From assembly GCA_036387915.1 (NCBI GenBank), contig DASVSV010000560.1, positions 1 through 22,232 of the forward strand: a DNA stretch of 22,232 nucleotides. The letters are read 5' to 3'. Made by a program: the position numbers and the translations under genes. The notes under the pieces are model-generated. The model made no database searches. It was not told the DNA's origin and worked only from the letters and a program-made list of their open reading frames with translations. Shown here piece after piece: positions 8,233 through 14,459 of this stretch. Source of the stretch: QHVT01 sp036387915 (lineage in GTDB: Bacteria > Acidobacteriota > Thermoanaerobaculia > Gp7-AA8). The stretch's first letter is position 1; each line of letters begins with the position of its first letter.

Positions 8233-8258
8233 GAGCGCCGGCGTCCTCGCCGGCGCTC
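8233..8258. terminator. Hairpin between convergent genes
   Basis: GAGCGCCGGCG (8233-8243) pairs perfectly with CGCCGGCGCTC (8248-8258) across a TCCT loop. It lies between the stop of paralogue 3 (8219) and the stop of the minus-strand 46-residue gene (8270), so it could end transcription from both sides. No clear U-tract is present on either strand. It shares the GAGCGCCG core with 5425-5450. Confidence 0.55.
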
Positions 8259-8269
8259 ACGGCGAGAAC

Positions 8270-8410
8270 TCAAATCTCCCTGGTCTCGCCGCGCTCGAGC
8301 TCGGCCAGCGCCTCGGCGGCCACCTCGTCGAGCTTCCCCGCCGCCACGTCGCGCTCGAGCTGACGATCCCAGACTTCCCAGTCGCGTTCGAGCGCTTCGA
8401 TCGTCGTCAT
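8270..8410 (-). CDS. 46-residue acidic protein, possible orphan antitoxin-like
   Basis: Reading on the minus strand from ATG 8410 gives MTTIEALERDWEVWDRQLER, then DVAAGKLDEVAAEALAELERGETREI and a TGA. The pattern W-x-x-W-D-x-x-L-x-x-D-x-x-A-G-K-L-D followed by an Ala/Glu helix and a short tail resembles small proteins I associate with ParE/RelE-type loci. That link is from memory and is not proven. No toxin gene is adjacent: the upstream neighbour on the same strand, 37 bp away, is the DoxX-family gene. No strong ribosome site is visible. The uninterrupted helical reading, the strand's use by a neighbour and a convergent hairpin after the stop support a real gene. Confidence 0.55.
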   Translation of the reverse strand: MTTIEALERDWEVWDRQLERDVAAGKLDEVAAEALAELERGETREI

Positions 8411-8447
8411 ACCTGTTCGTAGCGTAGAACGCCGCGGCAGCATTCCG

Positions 8448-8843
8448 TCACAACGGCGCCCGATCTCTTCTTCCGCCGAGGCTCCAGATGCCGGGGCCGT
8501 GGGCGGCGAGGAAGAGGAAGAGGAAGCAGTAGAGCACGGCCAGCTCGCCGCGATTCTCGATCGGCCAGAAGCTCGCGCCGGCGGCGTGTCTCCAGAAATA
8601 CGCGACGGCCATCATGCCGCTGCAGAGAAACGCGGCCCAGCTCGCGAAGAGGCCGAGGGCGATCAGCGGTCCGCAGATCAGCTCGATCCAGCCGCCGATG
8701 ATCGAGGCCGTGGCCGTGGCCGGAGCCTTGTCGCCGGGCCAGCCGAAGATTTTCGCGGTGCCGTGCATGGTGAACATGAGCCCCGCGACGATGCGGAGAA
8801 TTGCAAAGAAATAAGGTGCGTAACGTCCGAGAAATCGTTCCAT
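8448..8843 (-). CDS. DoxX-family membrane protein
   Basis: DoxX-family proteins are small four-helix inner-membrane proteins, some linked to thiosulfate or quinone oxidation or oxidative stress. Members are often poorly defined. The product from ATG 8843 is 131 residues, MERFLGRYAPYFFAILRIV onwards, with four hydrophobic segments. It carries the typical first-helix pattern (RIVAGLMFTMHGTAKIFGW) and the second-helix GGWIELICGPLIALG. A TTG at 8864 would add seven residues; neither start has a clear ribosome site, so the start is uncertain. It is transcribed divergently from the lipoprotein gene at 8940, with under 100 bp between them, and the 46-residue gene lies just downstream. The specific role cannot be read from sequence. 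Confidence 0.85.
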   Translation of the reverse strand: MERFLGRYAPYFFAILRIVAGLMFTMHGTAKIFGWPGDKAPATATASIIGGWIELICGPLIALGLFASWAAFLCSGMMAVAYFWRHAAGASFWPIENRGELAVLYCFLFLFLAAHGPGIWSLGGRRDRAPL

Positions 8844-8939
8844 GGGACGAAAAAACGCATTCAATTGCCGTGCTCAGCGCAAAAAGTGGGTTCGACTTTT
8901 GAAATGTGGGGAAGGCGTACAGGAGGACACAAAAAAATC

Positions 8940-9611
8940 ATGAAACGCACATCTCTGATCGCAACCACCATTCTCTGCATGGCTCTGATGAGCTGCGCCT
9001 CGACCGACAACAGCCTCGCCGACACCAACAACTCGAATCACCGCCCCGGGAGTCCGCAGGCCACCGAGCCGGAGGAAATGCACGGCCACAGCATGAACGC
9101 CACCGGCGTCAGTACCGCTGAGACTTCGGTCAAAGGCGGCTCGGCCACAGTCATCGCCGGCAACGCGATGGAAAGCCCGACCCGCGGCACCGACACCACG
9201 CTCGTGACCACCCCCGGCGTCGCCCGCGCCGACGCGACTCTCGTCCCGAACAACAACAGCAGCACCACCGTCAGCGGCACCAGCGGCACCGGCACCACGA
9301 CCATGACCGACAACACGGCCACGATGTCGGGAAACAGCACGGTTTCGGGCAACACGTCCGCCAACACCGGCTCCAGCACCTGGAACAACAACAACACGTC
9401 CGGCACGACCTCGGGCACGATGGCCTCGGGTCAGACCAACAACAACAACAACAACACCGGCTCCAGCAGCTGGAACAACAACAACACCAACAACAACACG
9501 TCGGGCACGACCAGCGGCACCATGACCAGCAGCGCGCAGACGACGACCACCACTGACGACGACGATGACGACACCGCCACGGCCTCGCGCCGGCGGATGC
9601 GGAAGGACTAA
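8940..9611 (+). CDS. Asn/Thr/Ser/Gly-rich low-complexity lipoprotein
   Basis: A 223-residue product from ATG 8940, with AGGAGG (8921-8926) 13 bp upstream, a longer than usual spacing. The N-terminus MKRTSLIATTILCMALMSC ends in a probable lipobox (LMSC, Cys19), so a lipid-anchored envelope protein is likely. The mature part is low complexity: a Thr/Gly/Ser stretch, then two imperfect copies of NTGSS.WNNNN..TSGTTSGTM separated by Asn runs, then six aspartates and a basic tail (RRRMRKD). Asn runs are coded almost purely by AAC triplets, so the gene holds microsatellites that could change length by slippage. No domain is recognised. Such composition suggests a flexible spacer or surface polymer. 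A hairpin follows the stop. Confidence 0.8.
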   Translation: MKRTSLIATTILCMALMSCASTDNSLADTNNSNHRPGSPQATEPEEMHGHSMNATGVSTAETSVKGGSATVIAGNAMESPTRGTDTTLVTTPGVARADATLVPNNNSSTTVSGTSGTGTTTMTDNTATMSGNSTVSGNTSANTGSSTWNNNNTSGTTSGTMASGQTNNNNNNTGSSSWNNNNTNNNTSGTTSGTMTSSAQTTTTTDDDDDDTATASRRRMRKD

Positions 9612-9623
9612 CTCTCACCTCGC

Positions 9624-9655
9624 GAGTTGCGGGCCGCGCGTGCGGTCCGCAACTC
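9624..9655 (+). terminator. Long hairpin after the lipoprotein gene
   Basis: GAGTTGCGGGCCGC (9624-9637) and GCGGTCCGCAACTC (9642-9655) form a 14-bp stem with one G-T pair and a GCGT loop, 12 bp after the stop. The following bases are CGTTCTG, a weak T-containing stretch. It likely ends or attenuates the lipoprotein transcript. The next start codon is only 16 bp downstream, so the hairpin could also affect translation of that gene. Confidence 0.55.
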
Positions 9656-9671
9656 CGTTCTGCCGACGATG

Positions 9672-10577
9672 ATGAAACGCGCAACGATCCTCTTCACTGT
9701 CCTTCTTCTCTCCGCGACCGCGTCGGCTGAGCAGACGGAAGTCCTGCTCGCGAAAGCATGGCCGGGCGCACCGGTAGCGAGCCTCGAAGGAATCGGGAAC
9801 GGCGTGGGCATCGTCTTCAGCCCCGACCTCAGCGTCCCCGGCAACTGCCGCTTCTACACCGCCCTCGGCTTCGCCTGTTTCGACAGCGCGGACTGGCTGC
9901 AGATCCTCAGCGACATCCACGCGCACAACATCAGCAAGCCCCGCCAGAAAATCAAAACGCTCATCCTCGAGACGCACGGCACCAACGGCAACGGCCTGAA
10001 AGTGCAGACCGGCAAGAAGGAGACGGACGACCGTTCCTACATCTCCGTCGGCGCCCTGCAGGAGTGGCTCGAGCCGGTCGGGCTGAAACACATCATCATC
10101 AGCGCGTGCAACTCCGGGCGCCTGATGCGGCCCGAGATCTACCTCAAGCTCGACCGCAACACGGGCGACAAGCTCTTCCTCCCCGCCACGCGCGGCATCA
10201 TCGACGCGACGGACAGCTTCGACCCGAAACGCAATCCCATCACCGTCATCACCCCCGGTGCGAGCCACATCGAGACGACGCTGGTCGGCTCCCTGCGCGA
10301 GCTCGCGCCTTCGACGCGCGAGGCACTCGAGCGCGCCGCCAAAGCGCGCGACGTGAAACTGCCCGCGCAGTTCGCCGTCTCCGAGATGCTCATCAAGATG
10401 CTGCTCCGCGACCCGCAGCTCGAGCTGCGCACCGGCGCCTGGGTCGACGAAGTGTCGAAAGTGCAGACCTCCGCCGCCGCCAGCGAGCGCATCTTCACCG
10501 CGTTCGTCGCCCACCTGAACTTCCTCGCCGCCAAAGACTCGCGCACCCAGACCGCAAGCGCGGCCGGCGCGCGCTAG
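9672..10577 (+). CDS. Secreted protein with a caspase-like (clan CD) His/Cys pair
   Basis: A 301-residue product from ATG 9672 (an adjacent ATG at 9669 is equally possible). No clear ribosome site is seen. The N-terminus MKRATILFTVLLLSATASA is a typical signal peptide with cleavage before Glu20. Two segments match the clan CD cysteine peptidase pattern: hydrophobic strand then His-Gly (KTLILETHG, His102) and hydrophobic strand then Ala-Cys-x-Ser-Gly (HIIISACNSG, Cys146). The spacing is 44 residues, as expected for caspase, gingipain or CHAT-type folds. The remaining sequence gives no further assignment, and no processing site or adhesion domain is visible. It could be an active secreted protease or an inactive relative. 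It is preceded by a hairpin and followed by a repeat-rich spacer, so it appears to be transcribed alone or by read-through. Confidence 0.7.
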   Translation: MKRATILFTVLLLSATASAEQTEVLLAKAWPGAPVASLEGIGNGVGIVFSPDLSVPGNCRFYTALGFACFDSADWLQILSDIHAHNISKPRQKIKTLILETHGTNGNGLKVQTGKKETDDRSYISVGALQEWLEPVGLKHIIISACNSGRLMRPEIYLKLDRNTGDKLFLPATRGIIDATDSFDPKRNPITVITPGASHIETTLVGSLRELAPSTREALERAAKARDVKLPAQFAVSEMLIKMLLRDPQLELRTGAWVDEVSKVQTSAAASERIFTAFVAHLNFLAAKDSRTQTASAAGAR

Positions 10578-10586
10578 CGGCTTTAT

Positions 10587-10706
10587 GAGAGTGCGGCGGC
10601 CTTTTTAGCCGCCGCTTTGAAATTCGCGCGCATACTGCCGAGATGGTGCGGCGCTGCCGTCCCGGTGCCCGGATGTGAAAGCGGCGGCTAAGGCCGCACG
10701 CACTCC
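10587..10706. repeat. REPIN-like inverted pair of REP palindromes (copies 2 and 3)
   Basis: Two members of the AAAGCGGC palindrome family face each other across about 60 bp. The left one (10587-10616) reads GAGT, GCGGCGGC, a CTTTTTA loop, GCCGCCGC, TTT. The right one (10678-10706) reads AAA, GCGGCGGC, TAAG, GCCGCACGC, ACTCC. Two inverted REPs with a short spacer is the defining form of a REPIN. The left hairpin follows the stop of the caspase-like gene and could also terminate it. Confidence 0.6.
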
Positions 10707-10801
10707 ATAAGGACTCCGCGACAGGCGACAGACACCTATTCATTCCACTCCGGCCAGTGCACTTGCAATTCTTGCCACGCGCAAACCGGCAGCTGGCAAC
10801 T
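10707..10801. other. Intergenic stretch without a recognised gene
   Basis: Together with the REPIN-like pair and the inverted repeat at 10802-10841, this fills the 358-bp gap between the caspase-like gene and the sugar operon. I see no convincing reading frame or RNA gene. The promoter of the operon must lie somewhere in 10707-10930, but no clear -35/-10 pair stands out. Confidence 0.5.
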
Positions 10802-10841
10802 TTGCGTGCGCCGCAAGCGGAGCGCCTTGCGGCGGACGCAA
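10802..10841. repeat. 16-bp inverted repeat upstream of the sugar operon
   Basis: TTGCGTGCGCCGCAAG (10802-10817) and CTTGCGGCGGACGCAA (10826-10841) are reverse complements with one mismatch, separated by CGGAGCGC. The repeat sits about 95 bp before the first gene of the operon. It could be an operator or a leader hairpin. It could also be another short mobile palindrome, since its loop carries the GGAGCGC core seen in the hairpins of the array. Confidence 0.6.
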
Positions 10842-10935
10842 GAGGCCGGTGTACCATTTTGCACCTGCTGGCTCGCCACTTGCTGAGCTTCCTGACGGGT
10901 AGCCCCAACGACTCATTGAGAAAAGAGTGGAGTGA

Positions 10936-12066
10936 ATGACCAGAACTGTGCTGATCACGGGAGGCGCAGGATTCATCGGATCGCATCTCGCCGATGCGCT
11001 TCTGCAGCAAGGCCACCGCGTTCGCGTTCTCGATAACCTCGATCCCCAGGTGCACGGGGAGCACGCGCGGCGGCCGGAGTACCTCGATGCCGAGGTCGAA
11101 CTGATCGTCGGCGACGTCCGCGACCCGGACGCGGTGACGAAGTCACTCAAAGGCGTCGACAGCGTCTTCCATTTCGCCGCGAAAGTCGGTGTCGGCCAGT
11201 CGATGTACGCGGTCGAGAATTACACCGACGTCAACAATCGCGGCACGGCCGTCCTGCTCGAAGCGCTGATCAGGAATCCGGTCGAGCGTCTGGTCGTCGC
11301 GTCCAGTATGTCGATCTACGGCGAAGGGTGCTATCGCGACGCGAACGGGCACTTCGCCACCGGATACGAGCGCTCGCTCGAACAACTGAAGAACCGCGAG
11401 TGGGAAGTCCGCGACGCGGCCGGCAATCCGCTCACCCCGATCCCGACGCCGGAGACGAAGCAGCCCGCGCTGGCCTCCGTTTACGCGCTCTCGAAGTTCG
11501 ACCAGGAACGGCTCTGCCTGATGATCGGCCGGGCCTACAACATCCCCACCGTGGCTTTGCGGTTTTTCAACGTCTACGGCACGCGGCAGGCGCTGTCGAA
11601 TCCGTACACCGGCGTCCTGGCCATCTTCGCCTCGCGCCTGCTCAACGACCACGCGCCGCTCGTCAATGAGGACGGCCAGCAGCGCCGCGATTTCGTCAGC
11701 GTCTTCGACGTCGCCCAGGCCTGCATCCTGGCCATGGAGAAAGCGCACGAGGTCGCCGGACAGGCCTTCAACGTCGGCAGCGGCCGCAATTACACGGTGC
11801 TCGAAGTCGGCCGCCGGCTGGCCGAGGTGCTCGGCAAGCGGCTCGAGCCGGAGATCACCGGCAAGTACCGCGTCGGCGACATCCGCCACTGCTTCGCCGA
11901 CATCTCCCTCGCCCGCGAGCTCCTCGGCTACGAGCCGAAAGTCATGCTCGAGGACTCGCTGATGGAGCTGGCGCAGTGGCTCGAAGGACAGATCGCGCTC
12001 GGTCAGGTTCACGACAAAGTGCAGCAGGCCGCGGCGGAGCTCAACGCGAGGGGGCTCACGGTATGA
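10936..12066 (+). CDS. NAD-dependent sugar-nucleotide epimerase/dehydratase (extended SDR)
   Basis: First gene of the operon, 376 residues from ATG 10936, with a GGAG at 10929-10932. The Rossmann motif GGAGFIG is at residues 9-15. The SDR active-site Ser lies in VASSMSIYGEG (about 123-126) and the YxxxK pair is Tyr183/Lys187. It belongs to the extended SDR family acting on NDP-sugars. The segments VLDNLDPQVHG, AKVGVGQSMY..ENYTDVNNRGT and FFNVYG.RQALSNPYTGV recall proteins annotated as dTDP-L-rhamnose 4-epimerase-like, but the substrate cannot be fixed from sequence. The C-terminus extends about 20 residues past the usual end. Its stop overlaps the start of the next SDR gene, so the two enzymes are probably made together and may act in sequence. 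Confidence 0.9.
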   Translation: MTRTVLITGGAGFIGSHLADALLQQGHRVRVLDNLDPQVHGEHARRPEYLDAEVELIVGDVRDPDAVTKSLKGVDSVFHFAAKVGVGQSMYAVENYTDVNNRGTAVLLEALIRNPVERLVVASSMSIYGEGCYRDANGHFATGYERSLEQLKNREWEVRDAAGNPLTPIPTPETKQPALASVYALSKFDQERLCLMIGRAYNIPTVALRFFNVYGTRQALSNPYTGVLAIFASRLLNDHAPLVNEDGQQRRDFVSVFDVAQACILAMEKAHEVAGQAFNVGSGRNYTVLEVGRRLAEVLGKRLEPEITGKYRVGDIRHCFADISLARELLGYEPKVMLEDSLMELAQWLEGQIALGQVHDKVQQAAAELNARGLTV

Positions 12067-13184
12067 AGCACGTCCTCATCACCGGCGGCTGCGGCTTCGT
12101 CGGGACGAACCTCGCCCATCGTCTGCTGAGCGAAGGGCAGCGCGTCTGCGTCTTCGACAACCTCTCCCGCAACGGCGTCGAGCGCAATCTCGAATGGCTG
12201 CGCGACACGCACGGCGACTCGCTGACCGTGATGGTCGGCGACATGCGCGACGCCGCGGCCGTACGCGACGCCGTCCGCCGCGCCTCGCAGGTCTTCCACT
12301 TCGCCGCGCAGGTCGCGGTGACGACCAGTCTCGAAGACCCGATCGCCGACTTCGAGGTCAACGCGCGCGGCACGCTGAACGTGCTCGAGGCCATCCGCAC
12401 CAGCGCCCATCGCCCGCCGCTCTTCTTCACCTCGACCAACAAGGTCTACGGCGGTCTGGACGACGTGGCACTGACGGAGAAGAACGGCCGCTACGTGCCG
12501 CGCACGAAACAGGTCGCGCAGAATGGGATCTCCGAGGAGCGCCCGCTCGATTTTCATTCTCCGTACGGCTGCTCGAAAGGGACCGCGGACCAGTACGTGC
12601 GCGATTACGCGCGCAGTTACGACCTGCAGACCGTCGTCTTTCGCATGAGCTGCATCTACGGTCCGCACCAGTTCGGAACCGAGGACCAGGGGTGGGTCGC
12701 GCACTTTCTGATTCGCGCGCTGAACCGCGAGCCGATCACGATCTACGGCGACGGCAAACAGGTGCGCGACATCCTCTACGCCGAAGACCTCGTGGACGCC
12801 TTCCTGGCGGCGGCGGAGAACATCGGCGTCTGTTCCGGACAGGCCTTCAACATCGGCGGCGGCGCGGCGAACACCATCAGCCTGCTCGAGCTGCTGGAGA
12901 TGATCCGCACGCTGGACGGCCGCACGCCGCGCGTCGACTGGAGCGAGTGGCGCATGGGCGACCAGAAGTACTACGTCTCCGACACCGCGCGCTTCCAGGA
13001 GCTGACCGGCTGGGTTCCACGCGTCGGCGCGGCGGAAGGCATCCGCAAGCTGCGCGAGTGGCTCATCACGTCCGGCGTGCCGGCGCTGGTGCAGCAGGCC
13101 GACGAGCGCCCGAGCCTCTCCGCGAATGCACTCCCCGCCGTCGCGCGCGATCTCCCGGTGGCCTCCGTGCCGGTGACGGAGTAG
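12063..13184 (+). CDS. NAD-dependent epimerase resembling CDP-paratose 2-epimerase (RfbE/Tyv)
   Basis: 373 residues from ATG 12063, overlapping the preceding stop by 4 bp. Compared from memory with Salmonella Typhi RfbE, it shares long blocks: LITGGCGF.G.NLA, VFDNLSR.G, QVA.TTS...P..DFE.N..GTLN.LEA, STNKVYG, LDFHSPYGCSKG.ADQY..DYAR, DQGWV and GKQVRD.L.AEDL. The Rossmann motif is GGCGFVG (8-14) and the catalytic pair Tyr168/Lys172. RfbE converts CDP-paratose to CDP-tyvelose, changing C2. No genes for the preceding CDP-3,6-dideoxyhexose steps are in the window, so the natural substrate may be another CDP-sugar. A ~40-residue Ala/Pro-rich tail follows the fold. It supplies or edits a sugar donor for the downstream glycosyltransferases. 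Confidence 0.88.
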   Translation: MKHVLITGGCGFVGTNLAHRLLSEGQRVCVFDNLSRNGVERNLEWLRDTHGDSLTVMVGDMRDAAAVRDAVRRASQVFHFAAQVAVTTSLEDPIADFEVNARGTLNVLEAIRTSAHRPPLFFTSTNKVYGGLDDVALTEKNGRYVPRTKQVAQNGISEERPLDFHSPYGCSKGTADQYVRDYARSYDLQTVVFRMSCIYGPHQFGTEDQGWVAHFLIRALNREPITIYGDGKQVRDILYAEDLVDAFLAAAENIGVCSGQAFNIGGGAANTISLLELLEMIRTLDGRTPRVDWSEWRMGDQKYYVSDTARFQELTGWVPRVGAAEGIRKLREWLITSGVPALVQQADERPSLSANALPAVARDLPVASVPVTE

Positions 13185-13187
13185 CGC

Positions 13188-14111
13188 GTGCAGGCCGCGG
13201 TGATCGCCGGCTCCCGCCGTCTGGAGGTGGTGCGCACCGCCGTGCCCGAGCCCGGTCGGGGCGAGGTGCGCGTGCGCCTCGAAGGCTCCGGCATCTGCGC
13301 GTCGAACCTGCCGGTGTGGGAAGGACGCGAATGGTTCCACTACCCGCTCGACCCCGGCGCGCCGGGACACGAGGGGTGGGGCGTCGTCGACGCGATCGGT
13401 GACGGCGTCGGCCACGTGAAAACCGGCCAGCGCGTGGCCTTCCTGTCGAATCGCGCGTACGCGGAGTTCGACGTCGCGAAGCAGGACGCGCTGGTGCGCA
13501 TCCCCGAGGAGCTGGCCGGACGGAAGTTCCCTGGCGAGGCACTCGGCTGCGCGATGAACATCTTCCGCCGCTCCGACATCCAGCCGGGACAGACGGTGGC
13601 CGTCATCGGCGCCGGCTTCCTCGGCAATCTGCTCGTGCAGCTCGCCAAATCCGCGGGCGCGCGCGTGATCGCACTGTCGCGGCGCGAGTCCGCACGCGAG
13701 CTCGCGAAAGCATGCGGCGCGGACGAGACGCTGCCGCTCGAGGACTTCGGCAGCGCGGGAAAAGTGGAACGCGTCATCGAGTGCGTCGGCACGCAGTGGC
13801 CGCTCGACATCGCCACGAACATCATCACCGAAGGCGGACGGCTGATCATCGCCGGCTATCACCAGGACGGGCTCCGCCAGGTCAACATGCAGCAGTGGAA
13901 CTGGCTCGGCATCGACGTCGTCAACGCCCACGAGCGCGACCCGCGCAACTACGTCCGCGGCATGCAGGACGCGGTGGAGGCGGTCATCGCCGGCCGCATC
14001 GATCCCACGCCCCTGCTGACGCACGACTATTCGCTCGACGAGCTGGGCCGCGCGATGGACGACCTCGAACAACGTCCCGACGGATTCGTCAAAGGGACGG
14101 TGCGGCTGTGA
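13188..14111 (+). CDS. Medium-chain (alcohol dehydrogenase-type) oxidoreductase
   Basis: 307 residues from GTG 13188, three bases after the previous stop. The fold is that of zinc-type medium-chain dehydrogenases: GroES-like N-terminal part with possible zinc ligands Cys37 (GSGICASN) and His61-Glu62 (PGHEGWG), then a Rossmann domain with GAGFLG (141-146). The four-cysteine structural-zinc loop of classical alcohol dehydrogenases is missing, and the protein is shorter than the usual ~340-350 residues. It probably oxidises or reduces a hydroxyl of a sugar or polyol in the pathway. Its C-terminus FVKGTVRL-stop is duplicated 337 bp downstream (14423-14449). That duplication shows its stop once overlapped the start of the next oxidoreductase. 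Confidence 0.85.
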   Translation: MQAAVIAGSRRLEVVRTAVPEPGRGEVRVRLEGSGICASNLPVWEGREWFHYPLDPGAPGHEGWGVVDAIGDGVGHVKTGQRVAFLSNRAYAEFDVAKQDALVRIPEELAGRKFPGEALGCAMNIFRRSDIQPGQTVAVIGAGFLGNLLVQLAKSAGARVIALSRRESARELAKACGADETLPLEDFGSAGKVERVIECVGTQWPLDIATNIITEGGRLIIAGYHQDGLRQVNMQQWNWLGIDVVNAHERDPRNYVRGMQDAVEAVIAGRIDPTPLLTHDYSLDELGRAMDDLEQRPDGFVKGTVRL

Positions 14112-14122
14112 CGCAGATCGTG
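14086..14122 (+). repeat. Left copy of duplicated gene junction
   Basis: TTCGTCAAAGGGACGGTGCG and the following bases through GGCTGTGACGCAGATCGT match 14423-14459 at 33 of 37 positions, with a core GGACGGTGCGGCTGTGACG identical. It spans the end of the medium-chain dehydrogenase gene. The two copies flank the repeat-rich insertion. Confidence 0.85.
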
Positions 14123-14422
14123 GAGAGGCGGGCTTCAGCCCGCCGGGGCTCGACTTACAGAGAGCGACAACCCCTCATCCGCCTTCGGCACCTTCTCCCC
14201 TCACGAGGGGAGAAGGGCAACCAACTGAAGCGTCTCGCGAGAGTCGAGTTCGTTGCCATCGAGCATCTCGCGAAAGCCATCTTTGTTGCCCCTCGCCCCG
14301 CGGCGAGCAAGGAGAGGGTGCCCGAAGGGCGGGTGAGGGGTCGTGCCAGTTGCGCTGCGTTCACGCCATTCGCTTTAGCCCGCCCCGGCCTCGGTGGGCT
14401 GAAGCCCACCGCTCCACGGCTC
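14119..14422. mobile_element. Non-coding insertion with terminal hairpin repeats, MITE-like
   Basis: About 300 bp without a gene, between two genes of an otherwise overlapping operon. The left end holds GGAGA then GGCGGGCTTCAGCCCGCC (14127-14144). The right end holds GGTGGGCTGAAGCCCACC (14393-14410) then GCTCC, so the ends are inverted copies of each other over nearly 30 bp, each also a hairpin. Inside is a second inverted pair: ACCCCTCATCCGCC..TTCGG (from 14170) and its near reverse complement ending at 14341. The left inner arm continues into a perfect 12-bp hairpin CCTTCTCCCCTC (14191-14216). It is flanked by a 37-bp duplication of the gene junction. No transposase is encoded, so if mobile it depends on an enzyme elsewhere; nested insertions of several short repeats are also possible. 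Confidence 0.6.
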
Positions 14423-14459
14423 TTCGTGAAATGGACGGTGCGGCTGTGACGGCGATCGT
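14423..14459 (+). repeat. Right copy of duplicated gene junction
   Basis: Second copy of the junction at 14086-14122. In the dehydrogenase frame it still reads FVKWTVRL-stop, and in the other frame it carries the GTG start of the downstream oxidoreductase. This is the arrangement expected if the original genes overlapped as GTGA. Confidence 0.85.

Noticed and set aside
8499..8939. Long N-terminal extension of the lipoprotein reading frame.
   Set aside because: It runs antisense through the DoxX gene. The signal peptide with lipobox and the AGGAGG site mark ATG 8940.
8865..8939. Possible small hairpin (CAAAAAGT ... ACTTTTG, about 8879-8901) as an operator between the DoxX and lipoprotein genes.
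   Set aside because: The arms are short and need a bulge. No second copy or promoter alignment supports it.
245..9611. The array, lipoprotein and caspase-like gene as one gingipain-like secreted protease and substrate system.
   Set aside because: There is no shared regulatory element beyond the array, no cleavage or sorting motif and no secretion apparatus in the window. Adjacency alone does not support it.
10..10706. CRISPR array or direct-repeat array made of the GCGGCGGC palindromes.
   Set aside because: Copies are few, widely spaced and in both orientations. No regular spacer pattern and no cas genes are present.
14350..14445. N-terminal extension of the Gfo/Idh reading frame into the insertion.
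   Set aside because: The extra residues come from the hairpin repeat, and the duplicated junction shows the ancestral GTG start at 14446.
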